Part shown: positions 41,600-49,478 of the stretch, piece after piece
How positions within the stretch are numbered: position 1 is the first letter of the stretch
Layout of the letters: each line of letters opens with the position of its first letter
Assembly (NCBI GenBank): GCA_964249755.1
Contig: CAXUDB010000001.1
Span: forward strand, 1 to 64,000
DNA from: Ilyomonas sp964249755
Lineage (GTDB): Bacteria > Bacteroidota > Bacteroidia > Chitinophagales > Chitinophagaceae
Length of the DNA: 64,000 nucleotides
Reading direction: 5' to 3'
Translations under genes and position numbers: made by a program
The notes under the pieces: model-generated
The model's database searches: none
Told to the model about the DNA's origin: nothing
The model's input: only the letters and a program-made list of their open reading frames with translations

Positions 41600-42955
41600 C
41601 TATATAATTTCAAAATATCGCTTCAGTTCCCAGTCCGTTACGGCTTGTTCGTATTGCCGTACTTCCCATTCTCTGGTCTTCGTAAAATGGTCAACAAAAC
41701 CTTCACCGAACAGTTGAGCCGCAAGTGGCGAATCCTTCATTGCCTTTACCGCATCTTTTAAAGTGGTAGGCAGCTTGGCATGTTGCGAATTCTGATACTC
41801 ATTCCCTTTTGTTGCTTCAATGTTCAGGTCGAGTTTATTTTCAACTCCATACAAGCCGGAAGCAAGGCTCGCCGCCAGCGATAAATACGGATTTGCATCA
41901 GCGCCCGGCACGCGCGTTTCTAACCGCATTCCATCGTGGCTATGGTTGATGACCCGTAAGGCGGTGGTTCGATTCTCGATTCCCCAGCTTACGGAAGTGG
42001 ATGACCATGCACCTTCTACATACCGCTTATAGCTGTTGATGGTAGGCGCATACATGGGCATGATGTGAGGTAAACAATGCAACTGACCAGCGATATATTG
42101 TTTTAGTAAAACACTCATCTTGTCTTCATTTCCTTCTTCATAAAACAAGTTGGTAACTCCTTCTTTATCCCAAAGACTTTGATGAATATGACCGCTACAA
42201 CCCGGAAAATGATTGTTCCATTTTGCCATGAAACAAGCCATCAATCCATGTTGCGAAGCAATCTCTTTTACGCCGGTTTTAAACAACACGGCGCGGTCGC
42301 CAGCTTCTACAATATCAGTGTGTTCTATCGCCGCTTCGCTAACGCCATCGCCGGTTTCAGTATGTAAGCCTTCTAATGGCACCTTGAACTCGCGAAGCGC
42401 ATCAAAAAGCTGGTTGTAATAAGCCTGTTGTTGCGATAACCGCAACACCGAATAACCAAACATACCGGTGGTAAAAGGTTGTGGCGCATGATAGCCTTTA
42501 TCTTTCAACTCTTGCGGTGTTTCTTTGAAGTTGAACCACTCAAATTCTTTTGCAAACAGCGGCGTAAAGCCTTTATCCAAACATTGCTGACGTATCTTTT
42601 TTAACAGCGTTCTCGGGCAGGCTGATGCTATGTCAGACTCGCTAAAATCAGCTAAGAAAAAGGAAGTATTATCATTCCATGGAATCGTGCGAAAAGTGTT
42701 TACATCTATCGTTGCCAAAGCATCGGGATAACCGGTATGCCAGCCGCTGAGTTCTGTGTTATCATATACTGCATCTGTCGCATCCCAGCCAAAGATGACA
42801 TTGCAAAAACCCAGCTTTTCCTGCAATCCTTTTAACAGCTTTTTCTTACTGATGAGTTTACCGCGCAGCACGCCATCTATGTCTGTAACCGCATACATCA
42901 CCTTCTCAGACGGCAGTGCGTTTATTCTTTCTATCCATTCATTATAATCCGGCAT
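41600..42955 (-). CDS. Glutamine-synthetase family ligase (GlnA/PuuA-like)
   Basis: The 451-residue GS-fold enzyme would ATP-dependently couple glutamate to ammonia or an amine. Family blocks are PLEGLHTETGDGVSEAAIEH, NNHFPGCSGHIHQSLW (metal/ammonium site), YAPTINSYKRYVEGAWSSTS, WGIENRTTALRV and LETRVPGADANPYLSLAASL. The N-terminus, VMYAVTDIDGVLRGKLISKK, is of the type in gamma-glutamylpolyamine synthetases rather than housekeeping GlnA. No adenylylation-type tail is obvious. A partner kinase follows. It is the first gene of the cluster. Confidence 0.9.
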   Translation of the reverse strand: MPDYNEWIERINALPSEKVMYAVTDIDGVLRGKLISKKKLLKGLQEKLGFCNVIFGWDATDAVYDNTELSGWHTGYPDALATIDVNTFRTIPWNDNTSFFLADFSESDIASACPRTLLKKIRQQCLDKGFTPLFAKEFEWFNFKETPQELKDKGYHAPQPFTTGMFGYSVLRLSQQQAYYNQLFDALREFKVPLEGLHTETGDGVSEAAIEHTDIVEAGDRAVLFKTGVKEIASQHGLMACFMAKWNNHFPGCSGHIHQSLWDKEGVTNLFYEEGNEDKMSVLLKQYIAGQLHCLPHIMPMYAPTINSYKRYVEGAWSSTSVSWGIENRTTALRVINHSHDGMRLETRVPGADANPYLSLAASLASGLYGVENKLDLNIEATKGNEYQNSQHAKLPTTLKDAVKAMKDSPLAAQLFGEGFVDHFTKTREWEVRQYEQAVTDWELKRYFEII

Positions 42956-43044
42956 GAGGCAATCGAAGATTGAATGAAAAGCAAAGGTGAAGATATATTT
43001 TCAGGGTTGGTATTAAAACAACCTTAAGTCTTAGCTGAGATGCG

Positions 43045-43243
43045 ATAGAACACGGATGACAACGTAACACGGACTGCGTGCACAGATTTATTGGATTTAA
43101 TATCAAATACGTAAGATTGAATAAACATTCTCTTTACAAAAGTGAATGTTTATCCTTATCCTAAGAATCCCATTCATCTCATCCATCCTAGTTCAGACAA
43201 TCTCAAACATCCGTGCATGCAGTCCGTGTCATCCGTGTTCTAT
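43045..43243. repeat. Palindromic MITE-like element, copy 1 (199 bp)
   Basis: The ends are ATAGAACACGGATGAC (43045-43060) and its exact complement (43228-43243). Pairing continues inward through ACGGACTGCGTGCA, opposite TGCATGCAGTCCGT, with one wobble and a bulge of about 7 nt on the left. The middle shares GTAAGATTGAATA and CTCATCCATCC...GTTCAGA with copy 2 at 47149. There is no ORF. It lies between the GS-family gene start and a small lipoprotein gene. Confidence 0.85.
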
Positions 43244-43261
43244 TGTTATTTGTGTTTTATC

Positions 43262-43411
43262 TCATGGTTTTGTTGCATCTTTTAATTTATCGCCGCCTAA
43301 AGCTGTATCGGCGGTGGCTTTGGTAGTTGTGTCGTGCGCGGTGGTTGCTTTTGTTGTTTTGCAGGCAAATAAGAAGCATGAAATGAATAGGAAAATAAAC
43401 AGCTTTTTCAT
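43262..43411 (-). CDS. Small lipoprotein (49 aa)
   Basis: ATG at 43411 and TGA at 43262-43264. The protein starts MKKLFIFLFISCFLFACKTT, a full lipoprotein signal with lipobox LFAC (Cys17). A short mature part follows, rich in Thr/Ala/Asp/Lys (TKATTAHDTTTKATADTALG). Such tiny lipoproteins with low-complexity tails are common in Bacteroidota and often missed because of length. Function unknown. The gene ends 18 bp from palindromic copy 1. Confidence 0.7.
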   Translation of the reverse strand: MKKLFIFLFISCFLFACKTTKATTAHDTTTKATADTALGGDKLKDATKP

Positions 43412-43482
43412 AGATAACATTTATCAGTCTTGTTCAATTTTACTGCCAATACATTGGCTCTTTATTCGCAGTACGTATTCGC

Positions 43483-44232
43483 ATGGTAGGGGAGAATATT
43501 CACATCGGCACATCAGGCTGGAGCTATAAGCATTGGCGCGAAAACTTTTATCCGAAAGGAACTAAATCCACAGATTATTTAAGCTATTATGCACAGCATT
43601 TTGCTACTGCCGAAATCAATACCACTTTCTATCATTTACCCAGAATAACTACGGTAGAAAACTGGAGAGACAAGGTGCCGGATACCTTTCGTTTTTGCAT
43701 TAAGATGAGCCGCTATCTTACCCAAATGAAGAAGCTGCTGGAGCCGGAAGAACCGTTAGAGCGCTTCTTCACCGCCATCGAACCCGTGAAGCCTTTATGC
43801 GGTGTCATTTTATTGCAGTTGCCGCCTTCTTTGGCTTTCCATTACGACAGAGCCGATTATCTTTTTTCATTATTGCGAACAAAGTACAAAGACTATCAGT
43901 TTGCATTGGAAATACGCCACACTTCATGGCTCGAAGTAGATAGCATCAGCTTGTTAACGAAGTATAATATTGCCTTCGTCATCTCGCAGTCGGGCAACCG
44001 GTTTCCTTATGCGGAGATGATTACTGCAAAAAACATTTATGTTCGCTTTCATGGTCCTGATGCTTTATATGCATCTTCGTACAGCGATGATTCTTTACGC
44101 TATTACGCTGACAAGTTTTTGCAGTGGCAGAACGAAGGGCATACAGTGTGGGCTTATTTTAACAACGATATAAATGCACATGCCATTGCTAACGCGAATA
44201 CACTAATCAACATCATACAAAACTCAAAATAA
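43483..44232 (+). CDS. DUF72 domain protein
   Basis: The 249-residue TIM-barrel-like protein has the family marks HIGTSGWSYKHWRENFYPKG at the start, YAQHFATAEINTTFYHLPR, FRFCIKMSRYLTQMKKL and YVRFHGPDALYASSYSDDSL, with NNDINAHAIANA near the end. DUF72 proteins resemble xylose-isomerase-like or endonuclease-IV-like barrels; their reaction is not established. It precedes the corA gene by 6 bp, so the two are probably one transcript. Confidence 0.9.
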   Translation: MVGENIHIGTSGWSYKHWRENFYPKGTKSTDYLSYYAQHFATAEINTTFYHLPRITTVENWRDKVPDTFRFCIKMSRYLTQMKKLLEPEEPLERFFTAIEPVKPLCGVILLQLPPSLAFHYDRADYLFSLLRTKYKDYQFALEIRHTSWLEVDSISLLTKYNIAFVISQSGNRFPYAEMITAKNIYVRFHGPDALYASSYSDDSLRYYADKFLQWQNEGHTVWAYFNNDINAHAIANANTLINIIQNSK

Positions 44233-44238
44233 ACAGCG

Positions 44239-45348
44239 ATGCTGGCGCAAACAACAGATTATATAAAACAGATTTTTGGAACCTCAGCCAACAAAGCTAA
44301 CTCGCGCCGGGAGCGCATGTTTAACCCGGTGTACTCGCCTAAGCGGCAGGATGCAAAAGACATACAAATTTGTGTGTATGATTATGACGGACATGACATG
44401 CGGCAGCACCAGTTTAATACCGTTGAGGAAACTTTTCACTTTAAAGAAACATCGTGTGTAAGCTGGATTAATATTGATGGCATCCGCAAGGAAGATGTAG
44501 AAGCAGTATGCCGGCATTTTGGTGTAAATAATTTAATAGAAGAAGACATATTAAGCGTGGGTCAGCGACCTAAAATGGACGAGGTAGACGATATTATGTA
44601 CTGCCTGCTGAACATGCTTTACTTTAACGAAAAAACCATTACCGTTGACCAGGAGCAAATCAGTATTATATTGGGTAAAAACTTCGTTATTACTTTCCAG
44701 GAAGATGCGGAACGCGATGTGTTTAACGGGCTGCGGGAGCGGCTGAAAGTGAACAACAGCAAGCTTCGTCATGCGCTGGCGGATTACCTGGCTTACTCGC
44801 TTATTGATACGATTGTTGACCACTATTTTACCGTGATGGATAAGCTGAGCGAACGCATAGAAGCCGTGGAAGAAGAGATTATTCATGGTGACAGTGTAGA
44901 TTCGTTAGCGAAGACGAATCGGCTGCGCAAAGAGCTGATTGTACTGCGCAGAAATATACTGCCGGTGCGCGATATTGTGAACAGCATCATTCGCAGTGAT
45001 AACGAACTGCTGAATGATAAAGTGATCCGCTATTTTAAAGATGTTCAGGACCATATTGTGCAAGCTGCCGACATGGTAGAGAACTACCGCGAAATGATGA
45101 TGAACATGCAGGACCTATACCTTAACAAAGCTAACATTAAGATGAACGAAATCATGAAAGTACTGGCTATTGTTACGTGCCTGTTAGCACCGGCTACCGT
45201 TATCGGCGGCATCTTCGGGATGAACTTTGATAAGATACCCTGGCTACACAACGAATACGGCTTCTGGATCGCGGTTTCGCTCATGCTCTTCATCCCCGTG
45301 TATATGATTTATGCCTTCAAAAAGCACGGCTGGTTTAGAAAAACATAG
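44239..45348 (+). CDS. corA: CorA-type magnesium/cobalt transporter
   Basis: The 369-residue protein has the large cytoplasmic funnel domain and two C-terminal membrane helices. The signature GMNF is present in GGIFGMNFDKIPW. Helix 1 reads IMKVLAIVTCLLAPATVIGG and helix 2 FWIAVSLMLFIPVYMIYAF, followed by the basic tail KKHGWFRKT. It would carry Mg2+ inward as a pentamer. It starts 6 bp after DUF72. A 15-bp hairpin (45455-45489) lies about 110 bp downstream. Confidence 0.95.
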   Translation: MLAQTTDYIKQIFGTSANKANSRRERMFNPVYSPKRQDAKDIQICVYDYDGHDMRQHQFNTVEETFHFKETSCVSWINIDGIRKEDVEAVCRHFGVNNLIEEDILSVGQRPKMDEVDDIMYCLLNMLYFNEKTITVDQEQISIILGKNFVITFQEDAERDVFNGLRERLKVNNSKLRHALADYLAYSLIDTIVDHYFTVMDKLSERIEAVEEEIIHGDSVDSLAKTNRLRKELIVLRRNILPVRDIVNSIIRSDNELLNDKVIRYFKDVQDHIVQAADMVENYREMMMNMQDLYLNKANIKMNEIMKVLAIVTCLLAPATVIGGIFGMNFDKIPWLHNEYGFWIAVSLMLFIPVYMIYAFKKHGWFRKT

Positions 45349-45751
45349 CCAACAAAGTGATAAACAAGAAATACAGAATACAGGAGCAACAGAATAGCCA
45401 TTATGGGCCAGGGGCCGGTAACTCCAATTAAACATCGTTGCAATCAGGGATTTGTTCATTCATCTCTTTACTTAAAAGAGATGAATGAATCACTCTTCAA
45501 CGCCTTGTCAATAATTGAACTTTTATCGAAGCAAGTATTGTAACCACAAAAGCGAAAAGCTGCAAAAAGGCTGTTTATACTTAATAAAGCGGCTACACGC
45601 CATTGCTAAGCAAGAAGCAATCTGTGCTGTATAATAAAAGACTGTCAGTAAGCAATGAGCTTGATAGCAACAGCTAGTTATTATTCACCAACAGGCTTTT
45701 ATCACAATCCACAGATTGCTTCGTTCCTCGCAATGACGAATACATCCCACA
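45349..45751. other. Convergent intergenic region with hairpin and REP-like word
   Basis: About 400 bases lie between corA and the MATE gene. They hold a perfect 15-bp hairpin (TTCATTCATCTCTTT at 45455-45469 with its complement at 45475-45489, no T run) and, near 45710-45735, AGATTGCTTCGTTCCTCGCA, one arm of a well-known class of intergenic palindromes. No ORF is seen. Confidence 0.6.
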
Positions 45752-47122
45752 TCATATCATTCTCCCCTTCCATCTTTCGCTCCGCATATATAAGAACGAA
45801 GGCGTAAACATAAAAATCCAGTACATCCATTCCGACATCCAGCCTACCGTTACAGAAAGTTGAAACACTTCCAGCACCAGCCACACATAAAGCACATACG
45901 CAACAATGGCAATCGCTTCCGTCTGCAGGTTTTTCCGGCTGTTGCCTGTGCCCACCACCGCATTCAGCCAGATGGTAGCCACCGGTTGCATCACCACCAC
46001 TGCCGATACCACGCGCAGCACCGGGATGCCCTCTTCCACAAAGGCGTCGCCTTGTCCGTAAATAGAAAGAAACAAGCGTGGAAACAGGTTCAGCAGCCCA
46101 AACAAAACCACCGCCACTCCAGCACCTAACCGCACAATGCGCCGGATAAGCGGCAGCACTTCCTTATTTTTTTTCTGCCCAATAATGTTGCTGACCATGG
46201 CATTGGTGGTGGAAGCCAGCGACCAGCCAAAGCAGCCAAACAAACCAAACACATTGCGCATTGCGTTCGATACCGCAAGGTCCGTAACACTGCAGTTGCG
46301 CTCAATCAGAATATAAAACACTTCCCAGCTGCCCACACTAATGGCATACTGTAGAATTAAGGGCGAAGACTGCACCGAGATAAGCCGCATTTCATCTTTG
46401 CTGATTCCTATGTTTTGAAACAGCGACAAGCGTTTGCTCAAACCCTGGAAATGCATAATGCCGAAGATCGCCAGCAAACCCGCTACCTCTGCCAGCACAG
46501 AAGAAAGCGCTGCGCCCGTAAAACCCATATTCGGGAAGCCCAGCGAACCACTCAGCAATGTATAGTCAAAGAAAATATTGGTAAGCGTTTCCGCAAGGGT
46601 GCCAATAATAAGCAACCGGCTGTTGTTAGTGCCCACCAGCAAGGCATTGCGCATTTGGTAGAGATACAAAAACGGCAATCCCCACATGCGGATATGCAAA
46701 AAACGAATGGCAACATCGGCATGTTCAGGGTTATGCAGCACCAGCCGGAAAAGGGGCGGCGCCAGCCAGTAAGTAAGCCCGATACAAACAACACTGATGC
46801 CGGTGCAAATCAACACTGCATTCTGAAACAGACTGCCAATGGCCGACAAGCGGTTCTCGCCTGCGCGCCGCGAAATAAGTGCCTGCAAGCCGCTGTTAAA
46901 GCCCAAACCAATACAGGCAAACACCAAATAATACACGCCCGTAATGGCAGCAACGCCTAAGTATTCGCCCGGCAAATAATGCCCGATAAAAATATTATTG
47001 ATAACGAAATTTAGCTGCGGCACCACCAGCGATGCAGCAATCGGCAAAGCCAGCTTCAGAATATGCCGGTAGCCGGTTGATACTTGTAATTGCAGGGGAG
47101 AAGATGAAGGTGTCGCGCTCAT
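45752..47122 (-). CDS. MATE-family efflux transporter
   Basis: The 456-residue polytopic protein has about 12 helices. The first repeat reads ILKLALPIAASLVVPQLNFV, typical of MATE (P in helix 1), and VGTNNSRLLIIGTLAETLTN plus FFDYTLLSGSLGFPNMGFTG follow; the second repeat has FGCFGWSLASTTNAMVSNII. It would export drugs or metabolites by Na+ or H+ antiport. The last residues may be at the cytoplasmic face (MRSERWKGRMI). Its start is separated from palindromic copy 2 by 26 bp. Confidence 0.92.
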   Translation of the reverse strand: MSATPSSSPLQLQVSTGYRHILKLALPIAASLVVPQLNFVINNIFIGHYLPGEYLGVAAITGVYYLVFACIGLGFNSGLQALISRRAGENRLSAIGSLFQNAVLICTGISVVCIGLTYWLAPPLFRLVLHNPEHADVAIRFLHIRMWGLPFLYLYQMRNALLVGTNNSRLLIIGTLAETLTNIFFDYTLLSGSLGFPNMGFTGAALSSVLAEVAGLLAIFGIMHFQGLSKRLSLFQNIGISKDEMRLISVQSSPLILQYAISVGSWEVFYILIERNCSVTDLAVSNAMRNVFGLFGCFGWSLASTTNAMVSNIIGQKKNKEVLPLIRRIVRLGAGVAVVLFGLLNLFPRLFLSIYGQGDAFVEEGIPVLRVVSAVVVMQPVATIWLNAVVGTGNSRKNLQTEAIAIVAYVLYVWLVLEVFQLSVTVGWMSEWMYWIFMFTPSFLYMRSERWKGRMI

Positions 47123-47148
47123 AGCCGCGCGAAGCTAAGCGGAAAATA

Positions 47149-47334
47149 ATAGAACACGGATGACACCGTCTTCGTGCACGGATTGGCAGGATTGAATATT
47201 AAATAGGTAAGATTGAATATTAAGATGAGCACAATCATTTTAATCCCCATTCCACAAATCTCATTTATCTCATCCATCCCGGTTCAGATAATCCCTAAAA
47301 TCTGTGCACGAAGACGGTGTCATCCGTGTTCTAT
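47149..47334. repeat. Palindromic MITE-like element, copy 2 (186 bp)
   Basis: Ends are ATAGAACACGGATGAC (47149-47164) and its complement (47319-47334). The stem then reads ACCGTCTTCGTGCAC, paired exactly with GTGCACGAAGACGGT. Compared with copy 1, six or so stem bases differ and the change is mirrored on the other arm. The last base is the first base of the anti-sigma-like gene's stop codon. Confidence 0.85.
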
Positions 47335-47687
47335 CAGGAATTCCTCACAAACATCACCACCACATAAGCCAGCACGCACAGCAGCAGAATAAGCACCGTT
47401 GCCATAACAATCCACGAAGGATGCTGCAACCAGCGTTTGCCTCGCTTCTCTTTCTTATCGGCCAATTGTTGCTGCAGGTTTTGGTTCAGGGTTCTTACGT
47501 AGTCATCTAATTTTTTTCCGGAAGAAAACTGCTGCAAGCCATCCAGCGCGTCTTTCACAAAGGCGTCATCGCTCAATTGCTTCTCCAGCGTCTGCGCTTC
47601 TTCGTCCGACAAATTACCATTCACGTAATTCATCAGTTGCTCGTTCAGCTCATCGTTGTTGGGCAATATATCGTTTCTGTCAGCCAT
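47334..47687 (-). CDS. Putative anti-sigma factor (membrane)
   Basis: The 117-residue protein begins with a cytoplasmic helical part (LNEQLMNYVNGNLSDEEAQT, ALDGLQQFSS) and ends with a membrane helix (WIVMATVLILLLCVLAYVVV). It starts 8 bp inside the sigma-factor gene, so the two are translationally coupled. It lacks the zinc HxxxCxxC motif. The MNYVNGNLSDEEAQTLEKQL layout resembles short Bacteroidota anti-sigma proteins. The periplasmic part is only three residues, so any signal must come from another protein or the membrane. Confidence 0.75.
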   Translation of the reverse strand: MADRNDILPNNDELNEQLMNYVNGNLSDEEAQTLEKQLSDDAFVKDALDGLQQFSSGKKLDDYVRTLNQNLQQQLADKKEKRGKRWLQHPSWIVMATVLILLLCVLAYVVVMFVRNS

Positions 47688-48249
47688 TGTTGTGTTTCAG
47701 TTTTTTACTGATGTAGAGCTTCAGGTTGCGCTTGCCGTTCTGTATGCAGCTTTTTACCTGCATCCCGCTCTGCCCGGTCATGGCGCTAATTTCGTTGTAA
47801 GATTTGTGGTGCAGATAAAATAAAGTTACGCAGGTTTTCTGTTCTGCATTTAAATGTTCTATCGCTTCCTCCAGGTAGCTCAGCACTGTTTCTCTTTCTT
47901 TGGCCTCCAGTGCATTCAGGTCGGGTTCTTCCTTCAGCCATTCGCCTGCTTCTTTCACAATAATAGGGTTGTCGCGCAGCTTCATCAGGCAGTGGTTGCG
48001 CGCTATCATATACAGCCAGCTCTTCAGGTATTCCACTTTATATTTCTGCAGCTCCGATATCGCTTTTACAAACACCTGCTGCACCGCATCTTTGGCTTCT
48101 TCTTCATTCTTCAGATATTTCATGCACACACCCAGCAGCAACAAGGTATAGCGCTGCAACAAAGCGCCCAGCATCTGGTTGTCTTTTGTTGCATACCATT
48201 GCGCTAACAACTGCTGGTCGCTTATATGGGCATCGTTGCGGTGGCTCAC
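47680..48249 (-). CDS. ECF-type sigma factor
   Basis: The 189-residue protein starts at a GTG at 48249 (no ATG upstream). Region 2 is YTLLLLGVCMKYLKNEEEAK with DAVQQVFVKAISELQKYKVE and WLYMIARNHCLMKLRDNP. Region 4 reads HLNAEQKTCVTLFYLHHKSYNEIS, then MTGQSGMQVKSCIQNGKRNLK. Cys in region 4 helix is unusual. It pairs with the overlapping membrane protein. Sigma-70 ECF type by pattern. Confidence 0.92.
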   Translation of the reverse strand: MSHRNDAHISDQQLLAQWYATKDNQMLGALLQRYTLLLLGVCMKYLKNEEEAKDAVQQVFVKAISELQKYKVEYLKSWLYMIARNHCLMKLRDNPIIVKEAGEWLKEEPDLNALEAKERETVLSYLEEAIEHLNAEQKTCVTLFYLHHKSYNEISAMTGQSGMQVKSCIQNGKRNLKLYISKKLKHNNG

Positions 48250-48419
48250 GCGTGAAATTCTGCTTTTATCTCGCTAAGATGCAGTTATAAAAGGATTCCA
48301 TACTGCAACAAAGTCAAAATTTTATAAAAGAACGGCAGTAGTACCAAAGAATAAAAAGATGAACGCGGTTGACTTCTCCCGGTTTACTTTTGAACTTTTC
48401 CTTTTTCTTAAAATTTGTT

Positions 48420-49175
48420 ATGGCTTTTGTAGTTTGTATTGTCGCCGTTTGTCCCCTTCGCAGCGAAGCTTCACACCGCAGCGAAATGGTAAGCCAGCTT
48501 CTGTTTGGCGAAGCCGCCGAAGTAATAGAAACAGCAAAAGATTTTATCCATATCAGGTGTTTGTATGATGATTATGTGGGCTGGGCACAAAAAAGCGGAT
48601 TGGTAGAAGTAGACGAAGAAACCGCACTGCGAAAACCTGTAAGCTTCACATTTAAAAGAAACACAACGGTGCTCATAAATGGAAGCGAGATGTATGTGCC
48701 CATTGCCACACCAATGTTTGCCGGCAGCACACTCGGCAATTATACTATTGAATATAAGGAAGAAGAAACGCTCCTGTTCGAGCCTTCTTTTTTCACGGAT
48801 GAAGTAATAAAAATGGCAGCCTTACTATATGAGAACGTACCTTACCTCTGGGGTGGCAAAAGCTCGTTTGGTATCGATTGCAGCGGCTTGGTACAGCAGG
48901 TATTCAAGCTGTTCGGAAAGCGGTTGCCGCGAGATGCTTATCAGCAGGCAACCGGGGGCGAAGTGGTTCATTTTCTGCAGGAAGCGCAGTGCGGCGACCT
49001 TGCTTATTTTGATAATGATGACGGCAGAATTGTTCATGTCGGTATTTTGTTTGATGCAGACGAAATCATCCATGCTTCCGGAAGCGTGCGGGTAGATACC
49101 ATTGATTCGTATGGAATTATCAATAAGCAAACCGGAGAACGAACACACAAGCTGAGAATAATAAAGCGGATGTAA
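48420..49175 (+). CDS. C40 family (NlpC/P60) peptidase
   Basis: I start at ATG 48420 (251 aa); the TTG at 48369 gives an unlikely extension. The N-terminal two thirds hold SH3b-like domains (VCPLRSEASHRSEMVSQLLF, IRCLYDDYVGWAQKSGLV). The NlpC/P60 domain follows, with the catalytic Cys in FGIDCSGLVQQVF, the His in RIVHVGILFD and the third residue in IIHASGSVRVD. It cleaves D-Glu-gamma-diaminopimelate bonds of murein peptides. No signal peptide is present, so it may act on recycled muropeptides in the cytosol. Confidence 0.93.
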   Translation: MAFVVCIVAVCPLRSEASHRSEMVSQLLFGEAAEVIETAKDFIHIRCLYDDYVGWAQKSGLVEVDEETALRKPVSFTFKRNTTVLINGSEMYVPIATPMFAGSTLGNYTIEYKEEETLLFEPSFFTDEVIKMAALLYENVPYLWGGKSSFGIDCSGLVQQVFKLFGKRLPRDAYQQATGGEVVHFLQEAQCGDLAYFDNDDGRIVHVGILFDADEIIHASGSVRVDTIDSYGIINKQTGERTHKLRIIKRM

Positions 49176-49469
49176 TCAGTGAGTGAAGATGTATTGAATA
49201 AATACAATGATTTCTATTATTGAAACGAAAGAGATAATAACACCTGCATAATTACTCTTGCTTTTACTTTCCTTCAGGTAGTGAATGAATTTCTTTGTTG
49301 TAAATAAGGCTATCAAAAAAGTAACGAGAGCAGCAAAAAGGAAAATAGCTAATACAGCCATCATCAAGAAATATGGCAGATAGTTTACAACAGGAACAAA
49401 CAGAACGACTGTAGACGTAGAACAAACGAGATTGATAATTGTAAGGATAAATACACCTTTCTGCTGCAT
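49176..49469 (-). CDS. Small membrane protein, unknown function
   Basis: ATG at 49469 (97 aa); a TTG three codons earlier, at 49478, is possible. It has three helices: GVFILTIINLVCSTSTVVLF, LPYFLMMAVLAIFLFAALVT and AGVIISFVSIIEIIVFIQYI, with a Lys-rich loop (KKFIHYLKESKSKSN). No known family. It directly follows recF on the same strand (about 10 bp) and converges with the C40 gene, sharing a stop-to-stop boundary with no gap. Confidence 0.55.
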   Translation of the reverse strand: MQQKGVFILTIINLVCSTSTVVLFVPVVNYLPYFLMMAVLAIFLFAALVTFLIALFTTKKFIHYLKESKSKSNYAGVIISFVSIIEIIVFIQYIFTH

Positions 49470-49478
49470 ATAATTCAA

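Noticed and set aside
41965..41985. tRNA T-loop-like GGTTCGATTC
   Set aside because: It lies inside the conserved GS-family coding sequence and has no acceptor or anticodon stem around it.
45455..45489. Terminator for corA
   Set aside because: The 15-bp hairpin is perfect but more than 100 bp from the stop and lacks a T run on either strand; listed only as a hairpin.
46415..46960. 181-codon plus-strand ORF
   Set aside because: Antisense to the MATE gene; Gln/His/Arg-rich translation typical of a shadow frame.
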